Below, in pieces: positions 18,449 to 26,384 of a stretch of DNA of 64,000 nucleotides. Source of the stretch: Bacteroidales bacterium UBA4814. Lineage in GTDB: Bacteria > Bacteroidota > Bacteroidia > Bacteroidales > UBA7960. How positions within the stretch are numbered: the stretch's first letter is position 1; every line of letters begins with the position of its first letter. The position numbers and the translations under genes are program-made. The stretch is taken from NCBI GenBank assembly GCA_002402465.1, contig DHFW01000009.1:47665-111664 (forward strand), given 5' to 3'. Under the pieces are notes generated by a model. It was not told the DNA's origin. It worked only from the letters and a program-made list of their open reading frames with translations, and made no database searches.

Positions 18449-20749
18449 ATGTCAGAAGAAAATAAAAATCTGAACCCTTCGGAAGAGCAGCCAGTAGAGA
18501 AGCCTGTTGAGCAGGCCGAAAACCAGCCCGAAGCCGTTGAAAAACCCGCTGAAGAAGCCGCCGAAACACCTGCTGAAGAAGTAGCTGAAACACCTGCTGA
18601 AGAAGCAGTTGAAACTCCTGCTGAAGAGGTAACCGAAATGCCTGCTGAAGAAGCAGTCGAAACCCCGGCAGAAGAGATTGTTGAAACGCACAAAGCTGAA
18701 ACCCAGCCAGAAACTCCAAAAAAGAAAAGCAGTGAAAGTGCATTTACTGCACAGGTAGCAGGCGAGTTTGACTGGGATTCAATTGGCAAGAAACAGGAAG
18801 CATATTCTGCTGCCGAGCGTCAGCGCATGGAAAGCCTGTACGATGAAACCCTCAAGTCGATTGGTGAAGGCGAAGTAATCGATGGAACCGTTGTTTCTAT
18901 GAACAACCGCGAAGTGGTAGTCAACATTGGCTTCAAATCCGACGGGGTCATTCCTGCCGCCGAAGTACGCTACAACGCCAACCTTAAAATTGGCGATCCC
19001 ATTGAAGTGTATGTAGAAAGCCAGGAAGATACCAGCGGCCAGCTGGTGCTTTCGCACAAGAAGGCCCGCACCCTGCGTTCGTGGGAACGTATCAATGCGG
19101 CAATGGACAACGACGAGATCATCAACGGTTTCGTGAAATGCCGCACCAAAGGCGGTCTTATTGTCGATGTTTTTGGCATTGAGGCCTTCCTGCCCGGCTC
19201 GCAAATCGATGTGAAGCCCATTCGTGACTACGATATCTATGTGGGTAAGACCATGGAGTTCAAGGTGGTGAAAATCAACCACGAATACAAAAACGTGGTG
19301 GTTTCGCACAAAGCACTTATCGAAGCCGAGCTGGAAATACAGAAAGCCGAAATTATTGCCAAGCTTGAAAAAGGACAGATCCTTGAAGGAACGGTTAAGA
19401 ATATTACCTCTTATGGTGTGTTTGTCGACCTGGGTGGTGTGGATGGTCTTATCCACATTACTGACCTCTCCTGGGGCCGTATCAATCACCCCGAAGAAAT
19501 CGTTAAACTCGATGAGAAAATCAACGTGGTTATTCTCGATTTCGACGAAAACAAGAAGCGCATTGCACTTGGTCTTAAGCAGCTTACCTCGCACCCATGG
19601 GATTCGCTTGACCAAACCATGAAGGTTGGCGACAAGGTTAAAGGCAAGGTAGTGGTTATTGCCGACTACGGTGCATTTATCGAAATTGCCCCCGGGGTAG
19701 AAGGCTTGATTCACGTTTCCGAAATGTCGTGGTCGCAGCACTTGCGCACCGCCCAGGATTTCCTGAAAGTGGGCGACGAGGTGGAAGCCGTTATCCTGAC
19801 CCTGGACCGCGAAGAGCGCAAAATGTCGCTTGGTATCAAGCAACTGATCCCCGATCCATGGGAAAACATTGTGGAGAAATATCCCGTAAACTCCAAGCAC
19901 ACCGCTACCGTTCGCAACTTTACCAATTTCGGTATTTTTGTTGAACTGGAAGAAGGCGTGGATGGCCTGATTCATATCAGCGACCTTTCGTGGAGCAAAA
20001 AAATCAAGCACCCTGCTGAGTTTACCAAGATTGGTGAAAGCATTGAGGTAGTAGTGCTCGATGTGGATAAGGAAAACCGCCGCCTGAGCCTCGGCCACAA
20101 GCAGCTGGAAGAAAATCCATGGGATGTGTTCGAAAGCGTGTTTACCATTGATTCCGTTCACCAGGGCACCATCGTGGGGACCTCCGACAAGGGCGTGATT
20201 GTTTCACTTCCTTACGGCGTTGAAGGTTTTGCACCTACCCGCCACATTGTGAAGGAAGACGGCAACCCCGCCAAAATAGACGAAACCCTCGACTTCAAAG
20301 TCATTGAGTTCAACAAGGAAAGCAAGAAAATCGTTGTTTCCCATACCAAGGTTTTCCAGGATGTGAAATCGGCCGAAAAAGCCGTTGAAAAAGCCGATCG
20401 CAAAGCCAAGGAGAAAACAACCAAGAGCGCAGTTAAGAAAATCAAGGATAATATTGAAAAGACTACCCTTGGTGACCTGAGCGTGCTTGCCGACCTGAAG
20501 TCAGAAATTGAGAAGACCGAAAAAACGGCCCTCAAGGAAAAACTGGCTGCCATGGACGAAAAGGAAAAGGCAAAGGAAGAAACCAAAGAGGAAAAGCCCA
20601 AGGCCAAAGCTACCCGCAAAAAGAAAGAGGAGACTCCTGAGGAGAAAGCCCCCGCTGCGGAGGAAAAACCTGTGGCCGACCAAGCTCCCGAAGCTCTTGC
20701 TGCGGAAGAAAAGCCCGCTGCCGATGAAACTGAAGATACCAAGAAATAA
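18449..20749 (+). CDS. rpsA: 30S ribosomal protein S1 with long acidic and charged tails
   Basis: Binds mRNA and delivers it to the 30S subunit. The 766-residue protein contains six S1 (OB-fold) domains between about residues 135 and 640; the third to fifth carry the classic GxFVxLxxGxxGLIHxSxxSW pattern (YGVFVDLGGVDGLIHITDLSW and equivalents). It is longer than the roughly 560-residue proteobacterial S1 because of an N-terminal acidic tail with six 8-residue PAEE repeats and a C-terminal Lys/Glu/Ala-rich tail of about 110 residues. It has its own promoter and terminator. The tails are low-complexity and probably disordered. Confidence 0.96.
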   Translation: MSEENKNLNPSEEQPVEKPVEQAENQPEAVEKPAEEAAETPAEEVAETPAEEAVETPAEEVTEMPAEEAVETPAEEIVETHKAETQPETPKKKSSESAFTAQVAGEFDWDSIGKKQEAYSAAERQRMESLYDETLKSIGEGEVIDGTVVSMNNREVVVNIGFKSDGVIPAAEVRYNANLKIGDPIEVYVESQEDTSGQLVLSHKKARTLRSWERINAAMDNDEIINGFVKCRTKGGLIVDVFGIEAFLPGSQIDVKPIRDYDIYVGKTMEFKVVKINHEYKNVVVSHKALIEAELEIQKAEIIAKLEKGQILEGTVKNITSYGVFVDLGGVDGLIHITDLSWGRINHPEEIVKLDEKINVVILDFDENKKRIALGLKQLTSHPWDSLDQTMKVGDKVKGKVVVIADYGAFIEIAPGVEGLIHVSEMSWSQHLRTAQDFLKVGDEVEAVILTLDREERKMSLGIKQLIPDPWENIVEKYPVNSKHTATVRNFTNFGIFVELEEGVDGLIHISDLSWSKKIKHPAEFTKIGESIEVVVLDVDKENRRLSLGHKQLEENPWDVFESVFTIDSVHQGTIVGTSDKGVIVSLPYGVEGFAPTRHIVKEDGNPAKIDETLDFKVIEFNKESKKIVVSHTKVFQDVKSAEKAVEKADRKAKEKTTKSAVKKIKDNIEKTTLGDLSVLADLKSEIEKTEKTALKEKLAAMDEKEKAKEETKEEKPKAKATRKKKEETPEEKAPAAEEKPVADQAPEALAAEEKPAADETEDTKK
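18545..18688 (+). repeat. 24-nt tandem coding repeat in rpsA
   Basis: Six consecutive 24-nt units (144 nt) encode 8-residue repeats of the type PAEE-x-x-E-T (PAEEAAET, PAEEVAET, PAEEAVET, PAEEVTEM, PAEEAVET, PAEEIVET). The units differ at synonymous and conservative positions, so this is a protein-level repeat and a plausible site of copy-number change. Confidence 0.9.
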
Positions 20750-20777
20750 CCACCCTGATTTCATTCAAATAAAAAAT

Positions 20778-20810
20778 GCCGCCCCGGAGCAATCCAGAGC
20801 GGCGTTTTTA
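20778..20810 (+). terminator. terminator of rpsA
   Basis: The stem GCCGC / GCGGC (20778-20782 with 20799-20803), extended inward by GGA / TCC, is followed by GTTTTT. A-rich sequence upstream lets it act on the converging TPR gene as well. Confidence 0.75.
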
Positions 20811-20859
20811 TTTATATAAATTAAAACGCTTAAGTATCTGAAGTCAAGAACTCTCGTTG

Positions 20860-21774
20860 CTATTTGCAAATCTCCTTTGCTTTTTTTTCTGCTTCAGCAT
20901 GCCCGAGTTTGGCAGCTTTTCTCAGGTCTTGGCAGGCTCCGGTCAGATCGTTGACTTGCATGCGAGATAGCCCTCTCTGGAAATAAACAAGGTCAGTGCG
21001 ACGGCTGAAAGTGTTGATCAGCATGGTGTAGTCGGCAATGGCTTCGGCATATCTCTGCGCCTGGAAGTAGGCCTTGGCCCGCAGCTGGTAATTGTCGGCG
21101 TAGTCGAGGCCGCTATCGATAGCAATGCTAAGGTCTTCGGCAGCCTGTTCAAACAACCCCTGGCTCATGCAAAGATGGCTTCTTTCGAGCCGCATTTCGG
21201 CATGCTCAGGGTCCAGGACAATGGCCTGGCTAAGGTCTTCGTAAGCCTTCTCAAAATTTTTGTTTTTGCTCCATTGCCTGGCCCTTAAAAAATAGGCGTT
21301 GGAATGGTTGGGGGCCATGCCAATAGCTCGGTTCAAGTCGGTCATTACTTCTCCGTTTCTTCCAGCTTTCTCACCCAGCTCGGCCCTGAGTATATAGGCC
21401 TGCACCAGAGCAGAGTCAATTTCGAGGGCTCGGTTCAAGTCTTGCAGGGCCTCAGTGTACTCGCCTTTTTTCACCCCGGTTAACGCTCGAAAGTAATAGG
21501 CTTCGCCATGTTTTGGACTCAGGGCGATTACCTCAGAAAAGTCATTGGCTGCCTGGTTAATTCTGCCTAGCTCCAGGTTGGCCTGCCCGCGTTTAAACCA
21601 GGCCTCGTCCTTTGCAGAGTTTAGTTCAATGGCTTTGGTAAAGGCCTCAATGGCTGCCTGGTATTGCTGTCCCGAAAAGAGTTGAAGGCCCTTGATCAAA
21701 AAATCATGAGAGGTTTGGGAAAAAACAGGAAAAGTAATAATGAAAGAAATAAGTAGTAACAAAAAACGCGACAT
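20860..21774 (-). CDS. exported tetratricopeptide-repeat protein
   Basis: A 304-residue protein with a signal peptide (MSRFLLLLISFIITFPVFSQ) followed by about seven consecutive TPR units of 34 residues, e.g. AIEAFTKAIELNSAKDEAWF, ALQDLNRALEIDSALVQAYI and AYEDLSQAIVLDPEHAEMRL. TPR arrays bind other proteins. The mature part is predicted periplasmic. It has no enzymatic domain and no operon partner, being convergent with rpsA. The partner is unknown. Confidence 0.85.
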   Translation of the reverse strand: MSRFLLLLISFIITFPVFSQTSHDFLIKGLQLFSGQQYQAAIEAFTKAIELNSAKDEAWFKRGQANLELGRINQAANDFSEVIALSPKHGEAYYFRALTGVKKGEYTEALQDLNRALEIDSALVQAYILRAELGEKAGRNGEVMTDLNRAIGMAPNHSNAYFLRARQWSKNKNFEKAYEDLSQAIVLDPEHAEMRLERSHLCMSQGLFEQAAEDLSIAIDSGLDYADNYQLRAKAYFQAQRYAEAIADYTMLINTFSRRTDLVYFQRGLSRMQVNDLTGACQDLRKAAKLGHAEAEKKAKEICK

Positions 21775-21829
21775 GAAACGTATTGAGAAAGTGTGAATGA
21801 ATACTTTGAGGATCAGATATTTGCAAATA

Positions 21830-21837
21830 CAAAATTA
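21830..21837 (-). promoter_or_regulatory. -7 element for the TPR gene
   Basis: On the minus strand TAATTTTG matches TAnnTTTG about 55 nt upstream of the ATG. The -33 position falls in a T-run on the minus strand (TTTT rather than TTTG), so support is moderate. Confidence 0.45.
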
Positions 21838-21909
21838 CTGTTTTCCCAAGTGGAAAAAAAGGAAAAGGTGCGAATTATTTTATAGCTTTGAAGAGGGTAA
21901 AGCGAGCAA

Positions 21910-24855
21910 TTAGCCTGGGCGCAACGACAATAGTAACACATCCACCGGGTGAAGGGCTTTTCGGCCAGTGCCATCAAGTATTTGGTGGCGGCAACTTGTG
22001 CCGGAGGCTGAAATTATGGCTTGTGGGGGCGCCTGGCGGATGGTGGGAAAGAGCTTTAGCTCGGCAATTTGCATACTCAGCTCGAAATGTTTCTTCTCAT
22101 ACCCAAACGATCCTGCCATGCCGCAACAGCCACAATCAATGCTGGTAATGTGGTTATTGGGCGGAATCTGCAAAATTTTTAATGAATAATCTGTTTTCGA
22201 AAGGGCTTTCTGGTGGCAGTGTCCATGGAAATAAATTTCATGCCTTTCGGCAGAAAAAAGGCTACCATCGATGTGGCCTGTCTCGTGCTCACGACAGATA
22301 AATTCTTCGATGGTGTAAGTGTTTTTCGACAGCTCTGCAGCCTGCGATGCCAGTTCCTCAGGGCAAAGGTCGGGATATTCGTCGCGAAAACTCAGTATGG
22401 CTGAGGGTTCAATGCCAATCAGCGGCTCATTTTCGCTGACAAGCTCATGCAATAAGGTTATATTTTTCTCGGCCAGCTTGGCTGCTTTCTTCAGCAAGCC
22501 TTTCGAAATGGCTGCCCTTCCGCTTTCAGCGTGTGGCGGAATTTCTACCCTGTAGCCAAGTCCGTGCAGCAGCAAAATGGCATTGATGCCCGTTTGAGTG
22601 TCGTTGTAGTTGGTAAACTCATCGCAAAACAGCCAAACTTTTTTCTGCCCATCGAGTTTTTCATTGAGTTTTTCGAGGTGACGGGCCGCCCATTTTTTCA
22701 GGGTGGTTTTTTGTAAAAGAGGCATGCTTCGCTTTAGCGAGAAGCCCATGATGTTTTTTATGATAGCGCCGGTAATGCTGTTTCTTACCAGTGCGTTGTA
22801 AATTGAGGGTGCCAAGCTTGCCAGGCGGTTCATTTCCGCGAAAGCGGCAATAATTTGTGCCCTGAATGGGGTGCCATGGGTAAGATAATATTGTTGCAGT
22901 ACCTCTGATTTGTAGCGCCCCATGTCGACATTGGAAGGACACTCGGCCTTGCACCCCTTGCAGGCAAGGCAAAAGTCGAGCACCTGCAGTAGCTCCGGGT
23001 GATCGAAAGGATTTTTTTTGCCAGAGTTGGTAACGATCTCACGCAGCACATTGGCCCTTCCTCGGGTAGTGTCGGTTTCGTTGAGGGTGGCATGGTAGGA
23101 GGGGCACATTACGCCGCCCATTGTAGCTGGTTTCCTGCAGTCGCCCGAGCCGTTACATTGTTCCACCGCCCTGAGAAACCCGCGGGTGTTGTTGTAATTA
23201 AAGAAGGTCTTAAGTTTGCGCTCGGGCTGCCCAGGCCGGTAGCGCAAATGGGTCCTCATGGAGGGGGTGTCGGTAATCTTTCCTGGGTTGAAAAGGCCCT
23301 GTGGATCCCAGACCTTTTTTACCTCTTGCAGCATAGCATAAACCTTTTCGCCCAACATGAGCGGGATAAATTCGCCCCGCAGCCTGCCGTCGCCGTGCTC
23401 ACCGCTAAGCGATCCACGAAAGCGTTTTACCAGCAAGGCCGTTTCCAGGGCGACCTTGTAGAAACGCTCCACATCAGGGGGGTTTTTTAGGTTCAGCACA
23501 GGCCGCAGGTGCAGTTCGCCCGTGCCAATATGGGCATAGTAAACGCATTGAAGATTAAGCTTTCGCAAGATTTCGTTGTGCTCTTCGATAAACTGCGGAA
23601 GGGATTCCACGTGCATGGCGGCGTCTTCAATCACAGCCACGGGTTTTGCATCGCCCGGAATGTTGGAAAGCACACCGAGCCCGGCTTTGCGCAGCGCCCA
23701 AACCCGGTTTATGTCTTTTCCGAAAATGGCAGGGAAATGATAACCCAGCCCGGCCTCACGCATCTCGGCTTCCATGGAAGCCGCTCGCTGCAGTATTTCT
23801 GTATGAGTATGTGAGGCAAACTCCACTACCAGGATGGCACCCGGATCGCCCTGAACGAAGAAGCGGTTCTGGCGCTGTGCAAGATTGGCCTTGGTACATT
23901 CGAGCACCATATTGTCGATCAGTTCTACTGCCACCGGGCCATGTCTGAGGGCGATGAGGTTGGCGCGAAGCGCTTCTTCCACGCTGTGGAGGTGCACGCA
24001 TACCAGCGCTTGTTCGGGCGGGGGCAGGGGCACCAGATCGAGGGTAATCTCCGTAAAAAGAGCCAGCGACCCTTCGGAGCCTGCCAGCAGTTTGCAAAAG
24101 TTGAAAGGCTCGGGGCTGTCGCCGAATACTGACGACTGCAAAAGCAAATCGAGTGCGTAGCCGGTATTGCGCCGTTTCAGGCGCGGGTCGGGATATTGAT
24201 CCCGGATTTCCTGTTGGTTTTCGGGTCTGGAAAGCAGCTCGTAGATTTGGCTGTAAATCTGGTTCTCCAAGCGGTTACCGATACATTTCCTGCGGAAAGT
24301 TTCATGGTCGAGTTCTTCAAAAACAGCTTCACTTCCATCTGCCAGCAAGGCTTTTATGGCCTTGGTGTGATCGCGGGTGCTGCCATATACCAGGGAGTGC
24401 GAGCCACAAGAGTTGTTGGCCACCATCCCGGCCATCATGCAGCGGTTGGAGGTGGAGGTTTCGGGACCAAAAAACAACCCGTGGGGTGCAAGATATCGGT
24501 TCAGCTCATCGAGAATCACACCAGGCTCAACCCTGACCCAGCGCTCCTCAAGGTTCAGCTCGAGGATGCGGGTCATATACCGTGAAAAGTCGACTACCAT
24601 ACCATGTCCTACCACCTGCCCGGCAAGCGATGTGCCTGCTGTACGCGGCACAATTGGCAGGGTGTGTTCGTTGCAAAAGGCAATGATTTTTTTCAGGTCG
24701 CCTGCATTTTTTGGACGGCAAACCGCCGCAGGCAGCTCGCGGTAAACAGAGGCATCGGTGGCATAGAGCATGCGCCAGGTCTGATCAAAAAACAAATCGC
24801 CCTCAAGCTGCCGGGCCAGCAGATCGAACGGGAAATGACCTGAGGTAGTTGTCAT
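21910..24855 (-). CDS. FAD-linked and Fe-S 2-hydroxyacid dehydrogenase, YdiJ-like (candidate D-2-hydroxyglutarate dehydrogenase)
   Basis: A 981-residue fusion. Residues about 40-230 are an FAD-binding type-4 domain (PRTAGTSLAGQVVG). About 260-530 is the FAD-oxidase C domain, with SGEHGDGRLRGEFIP. Then comes a ferredoxin-like region with CNGSGDC...MCPSY and CLACKGCKAECPSNVDMGRYKSE, and a C-terminal CCG (heterodisulfide-reductase-like) region with GHCHQKAL and DCGCCGMAGSFGY. The same order is found in E. coli YdiJ (about 1018 residues), a D-2-hydroxyglutarate dehydrogenase. D-lactate or glycolate are alternatives. The ATG at 24855 starts at the homologous point; the open frame upstream runs antisense to the DUF1338 gene. 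It lies 55 bp behind that gene, likely cotranscribed. Confidence 0.85.
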   Translation of the reverse strand: MTTTSGHFPFDLLARQLEGDLFFDQTWRMLYATDASVYRELPAAVCRPKNAGDLKKIIAFCNEHTLPIVPRTAGTSLAGQVVGHGMVVDFSRYMTRILELNLEERWVRVEPGVILDELNRYLAPHGLFFGPETSTSNRCMMAGMVANNSCGSHSLVYGSTRDHTKAIKALLADGSEAVFEELDHETFRRKCIGNRLENQIYSQIYELLSRPENQQEIRDQYPDPRLKRRNTGYALDLLLQSSVFGDSPEPFNFCKLLAGSEGSLALFTEITLDLVPLPPPEQALVCVHLHSVEEALRANLIALRHGPVAVELIDNMVLECTKANLAQRQNRFFVQGDPGAILVVEFASHTHTEILQRAASMEAEMREAGLGYHFPAIFGKDINRVWALRKAGLGVLSNIPGDAKPVAVIEDAAMHVESLPQFIEEHNEILRKLNLQCVYYAHIGTGELHLRPVLNLKNPPDVERFYKVALETALLVKRFRGSLSGEHGDGRLRGEFIPLMLGEKVYAMLQEVKKVWDPQGLFNPGKITDTPSMRTHLRYRPGQPERKLKTFFNYNNTRGFLRAVEQCNGSGDCRKPATMGGVMCPSYHATLNETDTTRGRANVLREIVTNSGKKNPFDHPELLQVLDFCLACKGCKAECPSNVDMGRYKSEVLQQYYLTHGTPFRAQIIAAFAEMNRLASLAPSIYNALVRNSITGAIIKNIMGFSLKRSMPLLQKTTLKKWAARHLEKLNEKLDGQKKVWLFCDEFTNYNDTQTGINAILLLHGLGYRVEIPPHAESGRAAISKGLLKKAAKLAEKNITLLHELVSENEPLIGIEPSAILSFRDEYPDLCPEELASQAAELSKNTYTIEEFICREHETGHIDGSLFSAERHEIYFHGHCHQKALSKTDYSLKILQIPPNNHITSIDCGCCGMAGSFGYEKKHFELSMQIAELKLFPTIRQAPPQAIISASGTSCRHQILDGTGRKALHPVDVLLLSLRPG
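22833..22845 (+). repeat. recurrent 13-mer, copy 2
   Basis: TTTCCGCGAAAGC, inside the YdiJ-like gene. Read on the gene strand it encodes Ala-Phe-Ala-Glu, a different frame from copies 1 and 5. Confidence 0.7.
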
Positions 24856-24910
24856 GGAAAATGGATTTTCTGTCTCATTGCCTGTTCTGGAGGCATTATT
24901 ACATACCGGG

Positions 24911-25720
24911 TTATTTTTTGTAATAGTTGGTGCTTTCGAAAATTTTATCGGCATTGGCGGCAATAAAACCGCTGTAAAGCTTGCCGTTCTCGTCGGGATA
25001 TCTGAGTGTGAATTCGTAGAAGCAGCAGGGCACCTCAAAAACACCATCGACAAACTCGAAGGGGATAATTTCGGCCTTGGTGGAGCTTTGCTCGAGCAAT
25101 TCCTGGGGAACGCCGTAAATTTCGCTACCACCCACCACATTCATCAGGTAGCCGTTGTCTTTTATAAATTGGTTGACCTCCTGCAGGGTGCTGAACTTTT
25201 TCAACGCATTTACCTTGATGGCAAAATGGTTGGCCCGAAACCCGTAAACCATCGTCCATGCTGCATATTCACTTTCCTGCCGAAGGGCATCGTAGGTTTC
25301 GAACGGAATTTTTCCCCAGATGCTTCCCTGGTAAACCAGCATGGGGTCGTTATACACGGCCTGGTCGATGGCGTCGAGCCGCTCGCGAATGGTTTTTTGT
25401 ACAAAATCACTGCATTGCTCCAGCAACAACTCGCTGATAAAAACTTTGGGTGCTTCCGTATCTGTTTTGTGTTCGTAATGCCTGCCAAATACCTTTTTGG
25501 CTTTAAACTCGTAATTGCCTTTTTGCTCATAACCGTTATCGGTAAAAACGCGGGCAATCACATCCATATTAATGCGTGGGTCGTTGAAGGTACGCAGGGC
25601 AATATGGTCGTGCACTACTTTTTCGCCCAGGCCGGTAAACAACTCGTAAATATGCATGGCCGATGGGTTTTGGGTGGAGTAGGGAATCCAGAAACGATCG
25701 AATATTTCGTGGGTGTTCAT
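24911..25720 (-). CDS. DUF1338 protein, 2-oxoadipate dioxygenase/decarboxylase (HglS) family, short form
   Basis: A 269-residue member of the family whose characterised representative, HglS of Pseudomonas putida, converts 2-oxoadipate to D-2-hydroxyglutarate with Fe(II) and O2. The conserved metal ligands and substrate Arg are visible: H39 and R43 in HDHIALRTF (same H-x3-R spacing as H70/R74 of HglS), H165 in RANHFAIKV and E236 in CCFYEFTLRYP. HglS and YdcJ are about 450 residues; short forms of this size occur in Bacteroidota. It precedes the YdiJ-like dehydrogenase, which would consume D-2-hydroxyglutarate, so the pair makes chemical sense. Confidence 0.85.
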   Translation of the reverse strand: MNTHEIFDRFWIPYSTQNPSAMHIYELFTGLGEKVVHDHIALRTFNDPRINMDVIARVFTDNGYEQKGNYEFKAKKVFGRHYEHKTDTEAPKVFISELLLEQCSDFVQKTIRERLDAIDQAVYNDPMLVYQGSIWGKIPFETYDALRQESEYAAWTMVYGFRANHFAIKVNALKKFSTLQEVNQFIKDNGYLMNVVGGSEIYGVPQELLEQSSTKAEIIPFEFVDGVFEVPCCFYEFTLRYPDENGKLYSGFIAANADKIFESTNYYKK

Positions 25721-25778
25721 GATTTCGTGGGTTTAAGTTTATTCAAAAGTCGTAAAAAAAGCATTATGCGCCAAAGTC

Positions 25779-25791
25779 TTTCCGCGAAAGC
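25779..25791 (+). repeat. recurrent 13-mer, copy 3
   Basis: TTTCCGCGAAAGC in the 86-bp non-coding gap between the DUF1338 gene and the small membrane protein. This copy is outside any gene, so codon usage cannot explain it. Confidence 0.7.
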
Positions 25792-25806
25792 AGCCATAAA
25801 AAATTA

Positions 25807-26265
25807 TTATTCCCTGTTGTCCCCATCTTTCATGGCCAACAAGTGGAGTAGATTTCTCAGCATCGACAGGGTTAGCAAAGGGAAAGCTACTGTAAAAAGT
25901 ATTTTTATCCAGGTCTTGTCGAAAATTCCGCTCAGAATCAGCATCCAGATCAGGGCCAGGAAGAAAAGATCTGCGACAATAATCAGTGCGTTGCCCGGGT
26001 CTTTTTGCATCCATTGCGGGAAGGGCAGGATGTTGGTTTGCTGTGAGGCAAACCGGATCAGCCTGTAGGTGCAAAACACCCAAATACCGGGCATGACAAA
26101 TCCGAGCAGCAGTCCTACTGCGTTGAAAGGAAGATATCCCAGTGAATAAACCATTCCCATGAATAATTGGCCCCAGAAATTCAGCTGATAATTGTTCGCC
26201 GTTCCTGCAGAAGCTTTAGTAAAAACAGACAATATTTTTGAGGGTTTTTTGGGCTTGTATGTCAT
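25807..26265 (-). CDS. small integral membrane protein of unknown function
   Basis: A 152-residue protein with about four hydrophobic segments: FWGQLFMGMVYSLGYLPFNAVGLLLGFVM, WVFCTYRLIRF, ALIIVADLFFLALIWMLIL, IKILFTVAFPLLTLSML. I do not recognise a family. The ATG at 26265 is preferred over an in-frame TTG at 26277. It lies 86 bp upstream of the DUF1338 gene on the same strand, so it may be the first gene of that operon, but nothing in the sequence ties it to 2-oxoacid metabolism. Confidence 0.7.
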   Translation of the reverse strand: MTYKPKKPSKILSVFTKASAGTANNYQLNFWGQLFMGMVYSLGYLPFNAVGLLLGFVMPGIWVFCTYRLIRFASQQTNILPFPQWMQKDPGNALIIVADLFFLALIWMLILSGIFDKTWIKILFTVAFPLLTLSMLRNLLHLLAMKDGDNRE

Positions 26266-26384
26266 GCCGGATTTCAATAATATGTATCAAAGTGTATTTT
26301 CAATCCAAAAATAAAGTTATTTTGCAATTTGGCTTGTAAGGTTTTGAAGTTCTTTCAATTTATCTACTTAACCCGCATGCAAAA

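Noticed and set aside
18545..18688. CRISPR-like or intergenic tandem repeat
   Set aside because: The repeat units are contiguous, lie in frame inside rpsA and encode PAEE repeats; there are no spacers.
18779..20161. A 460-codon open frame antisense to rpsA
   Set aside because: It lies wholly opposite the S1 domains, has no family resemblance and no promoter or start signal; long antisense frames are a by-product of the codon use of rpsA.
24856..25140. N-terminal extension of the YdiJ-like protein by 95 codons
   Set aside because: The extension is antisense to the end of the DUF1338 gene and has no similarity to the family; the ATG at 24855 matches the normal start.
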